64,000 bases of DNA from an uncultured Oscillibacter sp. (GTDB taxonomy: Bacteria; Bacillota; Clostridia; Oscillospirales; Oscillospiraceae). Both the position numbers and the translations under genes were made by a program. This document shows positions 23,437 through 32,577 of this stretch, one piece after another (position 1 is the first letter of the stretch; every line of letters begins with the position of its first letter). The stretch is from positions 1 through 64,000 of the forward strand of contig CAJKKQ010000015.1 in assembly GCA_905200545.1 (NCBI GenBank), written 5' to 3'. A model generated the notes under the pieces. It made no database searches. It was not told where the DNA came from and saw only the letters and a program-made list of their open reading frames with translations.

Positions 23437-25095
23437 TTACAGGCGGGTCACCACGGGGATCACCATGGGGGAGCGCTTGGTGGTCTTGAAGAGGTAGCTG
23501 CTGACGGCGGACTTCACCGCGCCCTTGAGCTCTCCGTCGTCCCGGCTGCGCTTGCGGGTGACGGACTCCGCCGCCTCCAGCGCCACGTTCTGGAGCTCCT
23601 TCATCAGGTCGCCGGACTCCTTGACATAGATAAAGCCGCGGGTGACGATGTCCGGCGGGCTCAGCAGGGCGCCGTCGTGGCTGGAGATGGGCATTACCAC
23701 CACCACCATGCCGTCCTCGGCCAGGCGCTTGCGGTCCCGCATCACCACGGCGCCCACGTCGCCCACGCCGGAGCCGTCCACGTACACCTCGCCGGCGGGC
23801 ACGGAGCCGCCGATCTTCAGGGTCTTCACCGTCAGCTCGATGACGGAGCCGTTGTCGGCAATGGCAATGTGGTTGCGGTCCATGCCCATTTCCTGGGCCA
23901 GCTGGGAGTGGATCTGCAGCATCCGCTGCTCGCCGTGGAGGGGAATAAAGAAACGGGGCTTGGTGAGGGCGTGAATGATCTTCAGCTCTTCCTGGCAGGC
24001 ATGGCCGGAGACGTGCAGCATGTCGGCCCGGTCATAGACCACCTTGACGCCCTTGCGGAAGAGCTCGTTGATGACCCGGGAGATGGTGACCTCGTTGCCG
24101 GGGATGGCGGAGGCGGAGATGATGACCTTGTCCCCCGCGCCGATCTCCACCTGCTTGTGGGTGGAGAAGGCCATACGGTACAGGGCGCTCATCTCCTCGC
24201 CCTGGGAGCCGGTGGTGACGATGACCTGCTTGTTCTTGGGCAGGCCTTTGATCTTGTTGATGTCCACCAGGGTGTTCTTGGGCACCTTCATATAGCCCAG
24301 CTCCGTGGAGACCTTCATCATGTTCTCCATGGAGCGGCCGGTGACGGCCACTTTCCGGCCGCAGGCAGCGGCGGCATCCAGCACCTGCTGGATGCGGTGG
24401 ACGTTGGAGGCAAAGGTGGTGACGATGATGCGGTCCTCGCAGTTTTGGAACTGGCGCTTGAAGGTGGCGCCCACGGTCTTCTCCGACGGGGTGAAGCCCG
24501 GCCGCTCCACGTTGGTGGAGTCGGCGCACAGGGCCAGCACGCCCTCCTTGCCCAGCTCGCCCAGGCGGGCCAGATCGATGACTTCCCCGTCAATGGGGGT
24601 GGAGTCGATCTTGAAGTCGCCGGTGTGCACCACAGTGCCCATCCGGGTGTGGATGGCGAAGGCCACGGAGTCGGCGATGGAGTGGTTGACATGGATGAAC
24701 TCCACGGAGAACTTACCGGCCCGGACGGTTTTGCCGGGCTCCACGGTGATGAGCTTGGTGCTCTTGAGGAGGCCGTGCTCCTCCAGCTTCAGCTTGATGA
24801 GGCCCGCGGTGAAGCGGGTGCAGTAGATGGGCATATTTACCTGCTTGAGCACGTAGGGGATGGCGCCCACGTGATCCTCGTGTCCGTGGGTGATAAACAG
24901 GCCCCGGATCCGGGCGCGGTTCTTGATGAGGTAGCTGACGTCCGGGATAATGGAGTCGATGCCGTACATGTCGTCCCCGGGGAACGCCATGCCGCAGTCC
25001 ACCACAATGATCTCGCCGCCGTATTCGTAGACGGTCATGTTCTTGCCAATCTCGTTGAGACCGCCAAGGGGAATGATTTTCAATTTTTCTGCCAT
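23437..25095 (-). CDS. rnj: Ribonuclease J
   Basis: This 552-residue protein has the normal RNase J length. The N-terminal metallo-beta-lactamase core carries HGHEDH (residues 70-75) for the two catalytic zinc ions, with later VHTGDFKID and the beta-CASP motifs (ALCADSTN, SGHACQEELK, PLHGEQRML). The C-terminal domain follows. It processes and degrades mRNA and matures rRNA by endo- and 5'-exonuclease activity, in a clade lacking RNase E. The start codon ATG 25095 is clear, but the only ribosome site (AAAGGAG) is about 14 nt away, unusually far, which may reflect regulated or weak initiation. Confidence 0.95.
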   Translation of the reverse strand: MAEKLKIIPLGGLNEIGKNMTVYEYGGEIIVVDCGMAFPGDDMYGIDSIIPDVSYLIKNRARIRGLFITHGHEDHVGAIPYVLKQVNMPIYCTRFTAGLIKLKLEEHGLLKSTKLITVEPGKTVRAGKFSVEFIHVNHSIADSVAFAIHTRMGTVVHTGDFKIDSTPIDGEVIDLARLGELGKEGVLALCADSTNVERPGFTPSEKTVGATFKRQFQNCEDRIIVTTFASNVHRIQQVLDAAAACGRKVAVTGRSMENMMKVSTELGYMKVPKNTLVDINKIKGLPKNKQVIVTTGSQGEEMSALYRMAFSTHKQVEIGAGDKVIISASAIPGNEVTISRVINELFRKGVKVVYDRADMLHVSGHACQEELKIIHALTKPRFFIPLHGEQRMLQIHSQLAQEMGMDRNHIAIADNGSVIELTVKTLKIGGSVPAGEVYVDGSGVGDVGAVVMRDRKRLAEDGMVVVVMPISSHDGALLSPPDIVTRGFIYVKESGDLMKELQNVALEAAESVTRKRSRDDGELKGAVKSAVSSYLFKTTKRSPMVIPVVTRL

Positions 25096-25440
25096 AGTTT
25101 GATCAGGTACTCCTTTTTTTGAAATTCGTGTTTCCCATGACCGGCAGTGTGGCGTGCGGAGGGGAAAGAGGGCTGTTTCCTAAGGAAAGAGCCCCAAAAA
25201 GCGGGAAAATTCCGGCATTCCCCCTAAAAAAGGGCACGCAAAGTAAAGACGCCCGGATACCTGTACGGCCCCGTTCCGCCGCCAGGAGTTCGGTCGCGTC
25301 ATGCGCTCGGTCATATGGAAAATAATCTATTTGACCGGAATGGCACCACAGGCCAACCGGTGAAATACAACAAAGAAAGGCTGCGGGACATTTCCCCGCG
25401 CAGCTTAAGTCGATACTCTAGTATACCACACAGGGCACGG
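25096..25440 (-). other. Long leader of the RNase J gene with internal hairpin
   Basis: No protein gene is visible. On the minus strand an extended -10 box (TGG TATACT, -10 at 25425-25420) would start transcription near 25413 and give a leader of about 320 nt. Directly after the start, GCTGCGCGGGG pairs with GTCCCGCAGC (25379-25404), followed by TTTCTTTGTT, which looks like an early attenuator. The rest is unstructured to the eye. Confidence 0.5.
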
Positions 25441-25488
25441 TTTGTATACTGTTTTTTCACGTAAACTTTGGAAAAAATCCGCCGGGAC

Positions 25489-25516
25489 TTGACAACCAAC
25501 CCAAACATGTTATGAT
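25489..25516 (+). promoter_or_regulatory. Promoter of the LacI-type regulator
   Basis: TTGACA (25489-25494), 16 bp, TATGAT (25511-25516). Confidence 0.78.
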
Positions 25517-25566
25517 TTTCCCATTGGAGAGTGTTTATTTTATATAAAAAAGAGGAGGCGCGGCGG

Positions 25567-26592
25567 ATGCGGGCAACCATCAAAATGATCGCGGAGCGGG
25601 CCGGGGTTTCCATCGGTACGGTGGACCGGGTGCTTCACGATCGTCCGTACGTGAAAGCGGAGGTACGGGAGCGGATCTTGCAGGTGATGGAGGAGCTGGA
25701 CTACCGGCCCAACCGCATGGCCAGCGCCCTTGCCACCAGCGGCACCCCCCGGCGCTTCGTGGTGGTACAGCCCGCCTGGAAGGAGTACCTGGGAGAGGCT
25801 ATGGCGGAGGGCGTGGCCCAGTTCCGCAAAGCCCGCCGGGACTATAACCTGACGGTGGACGTCCTGGAATATCCCCGCAACGACATGGCTGCCTGCCTGC
25901 GCCTTCTGGAGCAGGTGGAGCGGGAGGGAGCCCAGGGCATCGCCCTGAGCGGCTTCGACTGCGAGAGCGTCCGCCGCAAGCTGGAGGAGCTCTCCCAGCG
26001 GCGGATCCCGGTGGTGACCTTCAACTCCGACATCGCCAACGCCCCGCGGCTGTGCTACGTGGGCGAGAATGCCCGCCGGGCCGGCCGTACCGCCGGAGAG
26101 ATCGCCTCCAAGTTCTACCGCCCCGGGGACCGGATGCTGCTGGTATACGGCGGCCCGGAGTTCGCCGGCCACAAGGCCCGGGCGGAGGGGTTCCTGGAGC
26201 GGCTGGAAGAGGTGGGCATCCCCCGGGAGGTGTGCCGCCTGGCCGCCACCCACAATGAGTACGCCGAGACCCTGGAGGCAGTGTCCCAGGCCCTGGAACA
26301 GGAGCCTGCCCTGCACTATATCTATATGGCCAACGTCAGCGTTCCCGCCTGTGTGGAGGCAGTGCGCAAAGCGGGAAAGACCGGGCAGGTGCGCATCCTG
26401 GCCCACGATATCAGCCCCGAGATCCGCGCCTTTTTGAAAGAGGGCGTGGTGGACTTCGCCATCGACCAGAACCTCACCTATCAGATCCGCCACGCGCTGG
26501 AGCTGCTCTTTTGCGCGGTGGTGGAAAACCGGATGCCCAAGCAGGAGTGCTACTATCCGGAAAATCCCATTCTCAACGCCGAAAACAGCTGA
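25567..26592 (+). CDS. LacI-family transcriptional regulator
   Basis: This 341-residue protein has an N-terminal LacI helix-turn-helix (MIAERAGVSIGTVDRVLHDR) with hinge helix (RPNRMASALAT), then a periplasmic-binding-protein-like sensor domain (VVVQPAWKEYLGEAMAEGVAQF...). The sensor resembles that of regulators of the ribose-binding/inositol type. ATG 25567 follows AGAGGAGG; a longer frame has no better signal. No sugar operon adjoins it, so its target lies elsewhere or is itself. Single-gene unit. Confidence 0.92.
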   Translation: MRATIKMIAERAGVSIGTVDRVLHDRPYVKAEVRERILQVMEELDYRPNRMASALATSGTPRRFVVVQPAWKEYLGEAMAEGVAQFRKARRDYNLTVDVLEYPRNDMAACLRLLEQVEREGAQGIALSGFDCESVRRKLEELSQRRIPVVTFNSDIANAPRLCYVGENARRAGRTAGEIASKFYRPGDRMLLVYGGPEFAGHKARAEGFLERLEEVGIPREVCRLAATHNEYAETLEAVSQALEQEPALHYIYMANVSVPACVEAVRKAGKTGQVRILAHDISPEIRAFLKEGVVDFAIDQNLTYQIRHALELLFCAVVENRMPKQECYYPENPILNAENS

Positions 26593-26598
26593 CAAGGG

Positions 26599-26626
26599 CC
26601 GCCCGTCCGCCGGATGGGCGGTTTTT
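26599..26626 (+). terminator. Terminator of the LacI-type gene
   Basis: CCGCCC (26599-26604) pairs with GGGCGG (26616-26621), then TTTTT. Confidence 0.85.
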
Positions 26627-26630
26627 GCTG

Positions 26631-26659
26631 TTGCACGGATTTTGGAAAGATGGTATACT
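26631..26659 (+). promoter_or_regulatory. Promoter of the gdpP-ftsH cluster
   Basis: TTGCAC (26631-26636), 17 bp, TATACT (26654-26659), 62 bp before gdpP. Confidence 0.75.
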
Positions 26660-26721
26660 GATATACCTAGTAATTCGCAGATTTTTTCACAGGTACTGCC
26701 GTCCAAAAGGAGACTGCCGGT

Positions 26722-28716
26722 ATGAACAATAAAAAGCTATCCCGTCTGCTGGAGCCCAATTTGAAGCTCTATTTTCTGGTGATGGTGGCCTTTTCCGTGG
26801 TCACCGCCACAGTGAGCTTGAGAGTGGGTCTGGTGGAGGTTGCCGTGACCGTGGGGCTGTATGTCTACTTTACCCGGGCCAATCAGTCCCGCCGCCAGGG
26901 CATTTTGCAGTATATCGACAATCTCACCGGCAGCGTGGATACCGCCAGCAAGTCCACCCTCATCAACTCCCCCCTGCCCATTATGGTCTTCCGGCCGGAC
27001 ACCGGGGAGGTCATCTGGAGCAATGAGAACTTTCTCCAGCTGGCGGGGGTGCGGGAGCACCTCTTTGAGATGAAGGTGGAGGATGCGGTGCCCCACCTGC
27101 CGGTGGAGTGGCTGCTGGAGGGCAAGACGGAATGCCCGGAGCGGGTGGTGATGAACAGCCGGCGCTTCCGGGTGTACGGCAGCCTGGTGCGCAGCCGCGG
27201 AAAGGGTACGGAGCAGAACCTGGTGGCCACCACCTACTGGGTGGATACCACCGATGCCGATGACCTCCGGGAGCATTACACCGCCTCCCGGCCGGTGATG
27301 GCCATTTTGCTCATCGACAACTACGAGGATCTCATGAAGGCCTGCGCCGATACCCAGCGCAGCGCCGTCCAGGCCCAGATCGACGAAAAGCTCAATGCCT
27401 GGGCTGCCCAGGGCCAGGGGATTTTGCTGAAAACCGACCGGGACCACTACCTCTTCATCTTTGAAGAGCAGTATTACCAGCCCTTTGTCCAGGAGCGTTT
27501 CGCCGTGCTGGACGCCATGCGGGAGATCAAGGTGGGCGAGGGCGTCCACCCCACCCTCTCCATCGGCGTGGGCAAGGATGCGGACAGCCTCCGGGAGCTC
27601 TACAAGAATGCCAACCTCTCTGTGGAGATGGCCCTCAGCCGGGGCGGCGACCAGGCGGTGGTGCGGGGCCGCATGGACTTCGAGTTCTACGGCGGCCGCT
27701 CCAAGACCACGGAAAAGCGTACCAAGGTCAAGTCCCGGGTCATGGCCAATGCCTTGAGCGAGCTGATTGCCGACGCCACGGAGATCTATATCATGGGCCA
27801 CAGCTTTGCGGATATGGATGCTGTGGGCGCGGCGGCAGGCCTTTGCTGCGCCGCCCGCAAGCGGGGCAAAAAAGCCCGCATTGTCATCAATCTGGAGCAC
27901 AACGCCGCCGGGCTGGTGCTGGATCGGCTGCGGGCCCTGCCGGAGTATGAGGGGGTGTTCACCTCCCCGTCGGAGGCCTTCATCAACATCCGCCCCGGCG
28001 CGCTGCTGGTGGTGGTGGATACCAACCGGCCGGATATGGTGGAGAGCCAGCAGCTGCTGGAGTCCTGCAACCGGGTGGCGGTCATCGACCACCACCGCCG
28101 GGCGGCCTCCTACATTGAAAACGCCGCCTTCAGCTTCCACGAGCCCTACGCCTCCTCCACTTCGGAGCTGGTGACGGAGCTTCTGCAGTACCTGGTGGAT
28201 TCCGCCGACCTCCTGCGGGAGGAGGCGGAGGCCCTGCTGGCGGGCATCGTGCTGGATACCAAGCACTTCACCCTCCGCACCGGCGGCCGTACCTTCGAGG
28301 CTGCGGCGTTTTTGCGCCGGGCAGGAGCCGACACCACCGATGTCCAGCGGCTGTTCCAGAACGATCTGCAGGACATGGTCTCCCGCTACGACATCATCCG
28401 CCGGGCCCAGCTCTACCGGGAGAATATCGCCGTGGCGGTGATCCCCCAGGACGGGGTGGACCGGGTGGCGGCGGCCCAGGCGGCGGACGAGCTGCTGACC
28501 CTCAAGGGGGTCAAGGCCTCCTTTGTGGTCTATCGCAGCGGGGAGGATGTGCTCATGTCCGCCCGCTCCCTGGGTGAGATCAACGTCCAGGTGATCCTGG
28601 AGGCTCTGGGCGGCGGCGGCAACTCCGCCACGGCCGGCGGCCGTGTGGAAAACGGCGACATCGACACCGTGCAGCAGGATCTGCTGGCGGCCATCGATCA
28701 CTATTTTGAAAAATGA
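26722..28716 (+). CDS. gdpP: Cyclic-di-AMP phosphodiesterase GdpP
   Basis: This 664-residue protein has the GdpP architecture: two N-terminal membrane helices (about residues 14-52), a PAS-like sensor (about 80-160), a degenerate GGDEF domain (about 180-310), and a C-terminal DHH-DHHA1 phosphodiesterase. Catalytic motifs are MGHSFADMDAVG (from residue 358), VVVDTNRPD, IDHHRR (DHH at 456-458) and late GGGGNSATAGG. It hydrolyses c-di-AMP to pApA and so controls osmolyte and cell-wall homeostasis. It heads the gdpP-rplI-dnaB order common in Firmicutes. Confidence 0.96.
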   Translation: MNNKKLSRLLEPNLKLYFLVMVAFSVVTATVSLRVGLVEVAVTVGLYVYFTRANQSRRQGILQYIDNLTGSVDTASKSTLINSPLPIMVFRPDTGEVIWSNENFLQLAGVREHLFEMKVEDAVPHLPVEWLLEGKTECPERVVMNSRRFRVYGSLVRSRGKGTEQNLVATTYWVDTTDADDLREHYTASRPVMAILLIDNYEDLMKACADTQRSAVQAQIDEKLNAWAAQGQGILLKTDRDHYLFIFEEQYYQPFVQERFAVLDAMREIKVGEGVHPTLSIGVGKDADSLRELYKNANLSVEMALSRGGDQAVVRGRMDFEFYGGRSKTTEKRTKVKSRVMANALSELIADATEIYIMGHSFADMDAVGAAAGLCCAARKRGKKARIVINLEHNAAGLVLDRLRALPEYEGVFTSPSEAFINIRPGALLVVVDTNRPDMVESQQLLESCNRVAVIDHHRRAASYIENAAFSFHEPYASSTSELVTELLQYLVDSADLLREEAEALLAGIVLDTKHFTLRTGGRTFEAAAFLRRAGADTTDVQRLFQNDLQDMVSRYDIIRRAQLYRENIAVAVIPQDGVDRVAAAQAADELLTLKGVKASFVVYRSGEDVLMSARSLGEINVQVILEALGGGGNSATAGGRVENGDIDTVQQDLLAAIDHYFEK

Positions 28717-28770
28717 CCCGCGGCCCCAGGGGCTCCAAGGGTCAATCTTGAAGAAACGAGGAACGAATCC

Positions 28771-29220
28771 ATGAAAGTCATTTTACAGCAGGACGTCAAG
28801 GGCCAGGGCAAGAAGGGCCAGATGGTGGAGGTCTCTGAGGGCTACGCCCGCAACTACCTCCTGCCCCGGAAGCTGGCCATCGCCGCCACGGCGGACGCCA
28901 TCAATACCATGAACCTCAAGGAGAAGGCCCGCAAGGCCGAGGAGGCCCGCTTGAAGGCTGAGGCCGAGGCCACCGCCGAAAAGCTCAAGGAGTGCCAGGT
29001 GAAGCTCACCGCCAAGGCCGGAAACGGCGGCCGCCTCTTCGGCGCCGTTACTGCCAAGGAGATCTCCGAGGGGCTCAAGGCCCAGTTCGGCCTGGACATC
29101 CCCAAGCAGAAGCTGGTGCTGGAGGAGCCCATCAAGGCATTCGGCACCTATCAGATCAAGGCCAAGCTGGGCTTTGAGGTCACCGGCACGGTTTACGTGT
29201 CTGTGTACGAGGAAAAATAA
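28771..29220 (+). CDS. rplI: 50S ribosomal protein L9
   Basis: This 149-residue protein begins [30 protein letters not shown] with the L9 N-terminal RNA-binding domain. A long Ala/Glu/Lys helix (about residues 45-75) then leads to the C-terminal domain with [13 protein letters not shown]. Length and domain layout are standard. It lies 54 bp after gdpP in the conserved order. Confidence 0.97.
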   Translation: MKVILQQDVKGQGKKGQMVEVSEGYARNYLLPRKLAIAATADAINTMNLKEKARKAEEARLKAEAEATAEKLKECQVKLTAKAGNGGRLFGAVTAKEISEGLKAQFGLDIPKQKLVLEEPIKAFGTYQIKAKLGFEVTGTVYVSVYEEK

Positions 29221-29282
29221 GGATACCCGCGGGGGAGCTGCCCCGTTTCCATTTTGATTGCTGATCCCGGAGGTGATGATCC

Positions 29283-30638
29283 ATGGCAAATGAAGACCTG
29301 CTGCTGCGGCAGATGCCCCACTCCCTGGAGGGGGAGCAGGCGGTGCTGGGTTCCATGCTCATTGACCCGGACTGCGTCAAGGACGTCATGGACAAGCTGC
29401 GGCCGTCGGATTTCTACCTGCGCCAGAACCGGGAGATCTTCGAGACCATTTACACCATGTTCACCTACGCCAAGCCCATCGACGGCATCACCGTCTGTGA
29501 GGAGATGCAAAAGGCGGGCACCTACGACGACCAGACCACCCGCTCCTACCTTGCCCAGCTGATGGAGATCACCCCCACCAGTGCCAACGTCATGGAGTAC
29601 GTGGCCATCGTCCATGACAAGGCCATGCTGCGGGGCGTGGCCCAGGCCGCCGCCGAGATCACCGCCATGGTGCAGGAGGGCGTGGGTGAGGCCTCCGCCA
29701 TTTTGGAGAACGCGGAGCAGAAGATCTACGCCGTGCGCCGGGGCCAGGGTGCCCAGAGCATGGTGCCGCTGCGGCAGGTGCTGCCGGAGGTGCTGGACCG
29801 CCTGAGCGAAATGAGCGAGAGCGATTCCCGCCTGCCGGGCCTTTCCACGGGCCTTTCCGCTGTGGACCAGAAGATCACGGGCCTCAATAAATCGGACCTC
29901 ATTTTGCTGGCGGCCCGTCCCGGCATGGGCAAGACCTCCTTTGCCATGAACGTGGCGCTGAACGTGGCCAAGTCCACCCAGAAGACGGTGGCCATCTTCT
30001 CTCTGGAGATGTCCCGGGAGCAGCTGGCCATGCGCCTTTTATCCTCGGAGGCCTGCGTGGAGAACTACCGCCTCAAGACCGGCTCCCTGCGGGAGACGGA
30101 CTGGGAGAAGATTGCCGGCGCCGCCACGGTTTTGAACCGGGTGGATGTGCGCATCGACGACAACCCCATGCTCTCCGTGGCGGATATGAATGCCAAGTGC
30201 CGCCGCCTGGACAACCTGGGCCTGGTGGTCATCGACTACCTGCAGCTGATGACCTCTGCCGGGGGCAAGGGCCACAGCGGCGAAAACCGCCAGCAGGTGG
30301 TCTCCGATATCTCCCGGATGCTCAAGATCATGGCCAAGGAGCTGAACATCCCCGTCATCTGCCTGAGCCAGCTCTCCCGTGCCAACGAAAAGCGGGACGA
30401 TAAGCGGCCCATGCTCTCCGACCTGCGGGAATCCGGCGCCATCGAGCAGGACGCGGATATCGTTCTCTTTTTGTACCGGGACGACTATTATAATGAGGAC
30501 TCCGAAAAGCACAACATCGCCGAGTGCATCGTGGCCAAGAACCGCCACGGCGAGACCGGCAAGGTGGAGCTGCGGTGGATGCCGGAGTACACCACCTTCT
30601 CTACCTTGGATACCCGCTATGACGACGAGGACGAGTGA
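29283..30638 (+). CDS. dnaB: Replicative DNA helicase DnaB
   Basis: This 451-residue protein has the N-terminal helicase-loader/primase-interacting domain (LPHSLEGEQAVLGSML-like opening: MPHSLEGEQAVLGSMLIDPD), a linker, and a RecA-like C-terminal domain with Walker A ARPGMGKTSFAMN, Walker B VVIDYLQLM and the ESGAIEQDADIVLFLYR motif. It is the hexameric helicase at replication forks. No intein is present and the length is standard. A GGAGGTGATGATCC ribosome site precedes the ATG. Confidence 0.97.
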   Translation: MANEDLLLRQMPHSLEGEQAVLGSMLIDPDCVKDVMDKLRPSDFYLRQNREIFETIYTMFTYAKPIDGITVCEEMQKAGTYDDQTTRSYLAQLMEITPTSANVMEYVAIVHDKAMLRGVAQAAAEITAMVQEGVGEASAILENAEQKIYAVRRGQGAQSMVPLRQVLPEVLDRLSEMSESDSRLPGLSTGLSAVDQKITGLNKSDLILLAARPGMGKTSFAMNVALNVAKSTQKTVAIFSLEMSREQLAMRLLSSEACVENYRLKTGSLRETDWEKIAGAATVLNRVDVRIDDNPMLSVADMNAKCRRLDNLGLVVIDYLQLMTSAGGKGHSGENRQQVVSDISRMLKIMAKELNIPVICLSQLSRANEKRDDKRPMLSDLRESGAIEQDADIVLFLYRDDYYNEDSEKHNIAECIVAKNRHGETGKVELRWMPEYTTFSTLDTRYDDEDE

Positions 30639-31983
30639 GCTCGCTGCCGCCGGGGCCTTTCTGGCAGAGCGCTTTCCCCAGGGGGGACGGGTGCTGTGCG
30701 CCGTCTCCGGCGGACTGGACTCCATGTGTCTGCTGCATTTTTTGGATACCTGGGGCCGGCTGCACGGCTTTTCCCCTGCTGCCGCCCATTTTCACCACCA
30801 GCTCCGGGACGCGGCGGATGCCGATCAGCGGTTTGTGGAAGGCTGGTGCGCCGCCCGGAGCATCCCGTGCTTCACCGGCTCCGGGGACACCCGGGCCCTG
30901 GCGGAGGCGGAGGGGCTCTCGGCGGAAGAGGCCGCTCGGAAGCTACGCTATGGTTTTTTGCAGGAGACGGCCCGGCGGGAGGGCTTTGACGCCATTCTTA
31001 CCGCCCATCACGCTGACGACAACGCCGAGACGGTGCTGCTCAATCTCGTCCGGGGCACGGGACTTCGGGGCCTTGGGGGGATCCCCCGGCAGCGGGACGG
31101 CATCCTGCGGCCGTTTTTGGAGGTTTCCCGGGCGGAACTGGCGGCTTACGCCGCCGCCCATCACATCCCCCATGTGGAGGACGAGACCAACGCCGACCCG
31201 GATGCCGCCGCCCGGAATTTCCTGCGGCTGCAGGTGATGCCGCTGCTGCGGAAGGTGAATCCCAGGGCCGCGGAGCACATTGCGGGCACCGCCGTCCGGC
31301 TGGGGGAGATGGACGCAGGCCTTTCCGATTTGACGGAGCGGTATCTGTGCCGGGCATCGGTCCAGCCGGGCTGTGTGACCATTTCCCTGGCAAACCTGGC
31401 GGAGGTGCCGGACTTTCTCCGGCCCCAGGTGCTGCTGGGATTGTTCGATTTGCTGGAGGTGGGCCGCAAGGACATCGGTGCCGTCCATCTGGAGGCACTG
31501 GAGCGGCTGTGTGCCAGCCACGGCAACGATGCCCGCATCAGCCTGCCCCACGGCGTCACCGCCCGCCTGTCAGACTCCCGGCTGGTGCTGGAGACTTCGC
31601 CTGCGCCGCTTTCCCGGACGGAGCTGGTGAAAAACCGCCCCCTTTTCTGGGGAGATTACACCCTGACCCTGCTGGACCGCCGGGAAGGCCCGGGCCTGGC
31701 CCTGGGGCCGGGAGCGGAGTGGGAGCACGTGAGCGTGGCGCCCTGTGATCCGGCAGCGCGGCTGACACTGCCGGGGGCCCGGGGAGGGCGCACTGTCAAG
31801 CGGCTGTGCCTGGACCGGCACATTCCCCTTGCGGAGCGGGACGGCCTGCCCGCCATTTACCTGGGGGACCGCCTGGCCGCCGTGTGGGGCCTGGGTGTGG
31901 ATCAGGAGTTTGCGCCGGAGGGGGAGCCCTGCCGGTTCATCCAGATTATGAAAAATACAGAGGAGAATCACCATGAAAAGTGA
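30619..31983 (+). CDS. tilS: tRNA(Ile)-lysidine synthase
   Basis: This 454-residue protein has the PP-loop SGGLDS (residues 30-35), the HHADDNAETVLLNLVRGTG block, PFLEVSRAEL and DETNADPDAAARNFLR. These mark TilS, which converts C34 of tRNA-Ile(CAU) to lysidine so that it reads AUA. Substrate-binding domains continue to the C-terminus. ATG 30619 lies inside the last codons of dnaB (20-nt overlap, different frame). The tilS end overlaps the hpt start by 11 nt, indicating tight coupling. Confidence 0.95.
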   Translation: MTTRTSELAAAGAFLAERFPQGGRVLCAVSGGLDSMCLLHFLDTWGRLHGFSPAAAHFHHQLRDAADADQRFVEGWCAARSIPCFTGSGDTRALAEAEGLSAEEAARKLRYGFLQETARREGFDAILTAHHADDNAETVLLNLVRGTGLRGLGGIPRQRDGILRPFLEVSRAELAAYAAAHHIPHVEDETNADPDAAARNFLRLQVMPLLRKVNPRAAEHIAGTAVRLGEMDAGLSDLTERYLCRASVQPGCVTISLANLAEVPDFLRPQVLLGLFDLLEVGRKDIGAVHLEALERLCASHGNDARISLPHGVTARLSDSRLVLETSPAPLSRTELVKNRPLFWGDYTLTLLDRREGPGLALGPGAEWEHVSVAPCDPAARLTLPGARGGRTVKRLCLDRHIPLAERDGLPAIYLGDRLAAVWGLGVDQEFAPEGEPCRFIQIMKNTEENHHEK

Positions 31984-32524
31984 GATGGAACAGGACATCC
32001 TGAAGGTACTGGTTACGGAAGAGGAGCTCAAGGCCCGCATCGCGGAGCTGGGCGCGGAGCTCTATGACCGCTTCCAGGGCAAGCAGCCGTTGTTTTTGGG
32101 GGTGCTGAAGGGCTCCTTCGTCTTTATGGCGGACCTGGTACGCGCCTGCCAGCTGCAAAGCGACGTGGAGTTCATCGCCGTGAGCTCTTATCAGAACGCC
32201 ACCGTGTCCTCCGGGCGGGTGCAGATCACCCATGACCTCCAGCAGGACATCACCGGCCGCCACCTCATCATTGTGGAGGACATTCTGGACTCCGGCAATA
32301 CCCTGGCCTTCCTGAAGGAGTATTTCCTCACCAAGGGGGCCGCGTCCATCACCATCGTGACGCTGCTGGATAAGCCCTCCCGCCGGGTGAAGGCCATTAC
32401 CGCGGATCTGGCGGGCTTTGTGGTGCCGGACGAATTCGTGGTGGGCTACGGCCTGGACTATTGCCAGCGCTACCGCAATGTGCCCTATATCGGCGTTTTG
32501 AAGCCGGAGGTCTACAGCAAGTAA
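31973..32524 (+). CDS. hpt: Hypoxanthine phosphoribosyltransferase
   Basis: This 183-residue phosphoribosyltransferase has the PRPP motif [13 protein letters not shown], the [13 protein letters not shown] pyrophosphate-loop region and the C-terminal [20 protein letters not shown] block diagnostic of HPRT. It salvages hypoxanthine and guanine. Position between tilS and ftsH is the classic Firmicutes arrangement, in which HPRT and TilS also regulate ftsH in Bacillus. Confidence 0.96.
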   Translation: MKSEMEQDILKVLVTEEELKARIAELGAELYDRFQGKQPLFLGVLKGSFVFMADLVRACQLQSDVEFIAVSSYQNATVSSGRVQITHDLQQDITGRHLIIVEDILDSGNTLAFLKEYFLTKGAASITIVTLLDKPSRRVKAITADLAGFVVPDEFVVGYGLDYCQRYRNVPYIGVLKPEVYSK

Positions 32525-32577
32525 GATCCCGGCCACGTCTGCCGGGAGCATCCGGCGGAAAAGGAGGAACCCGTCCC

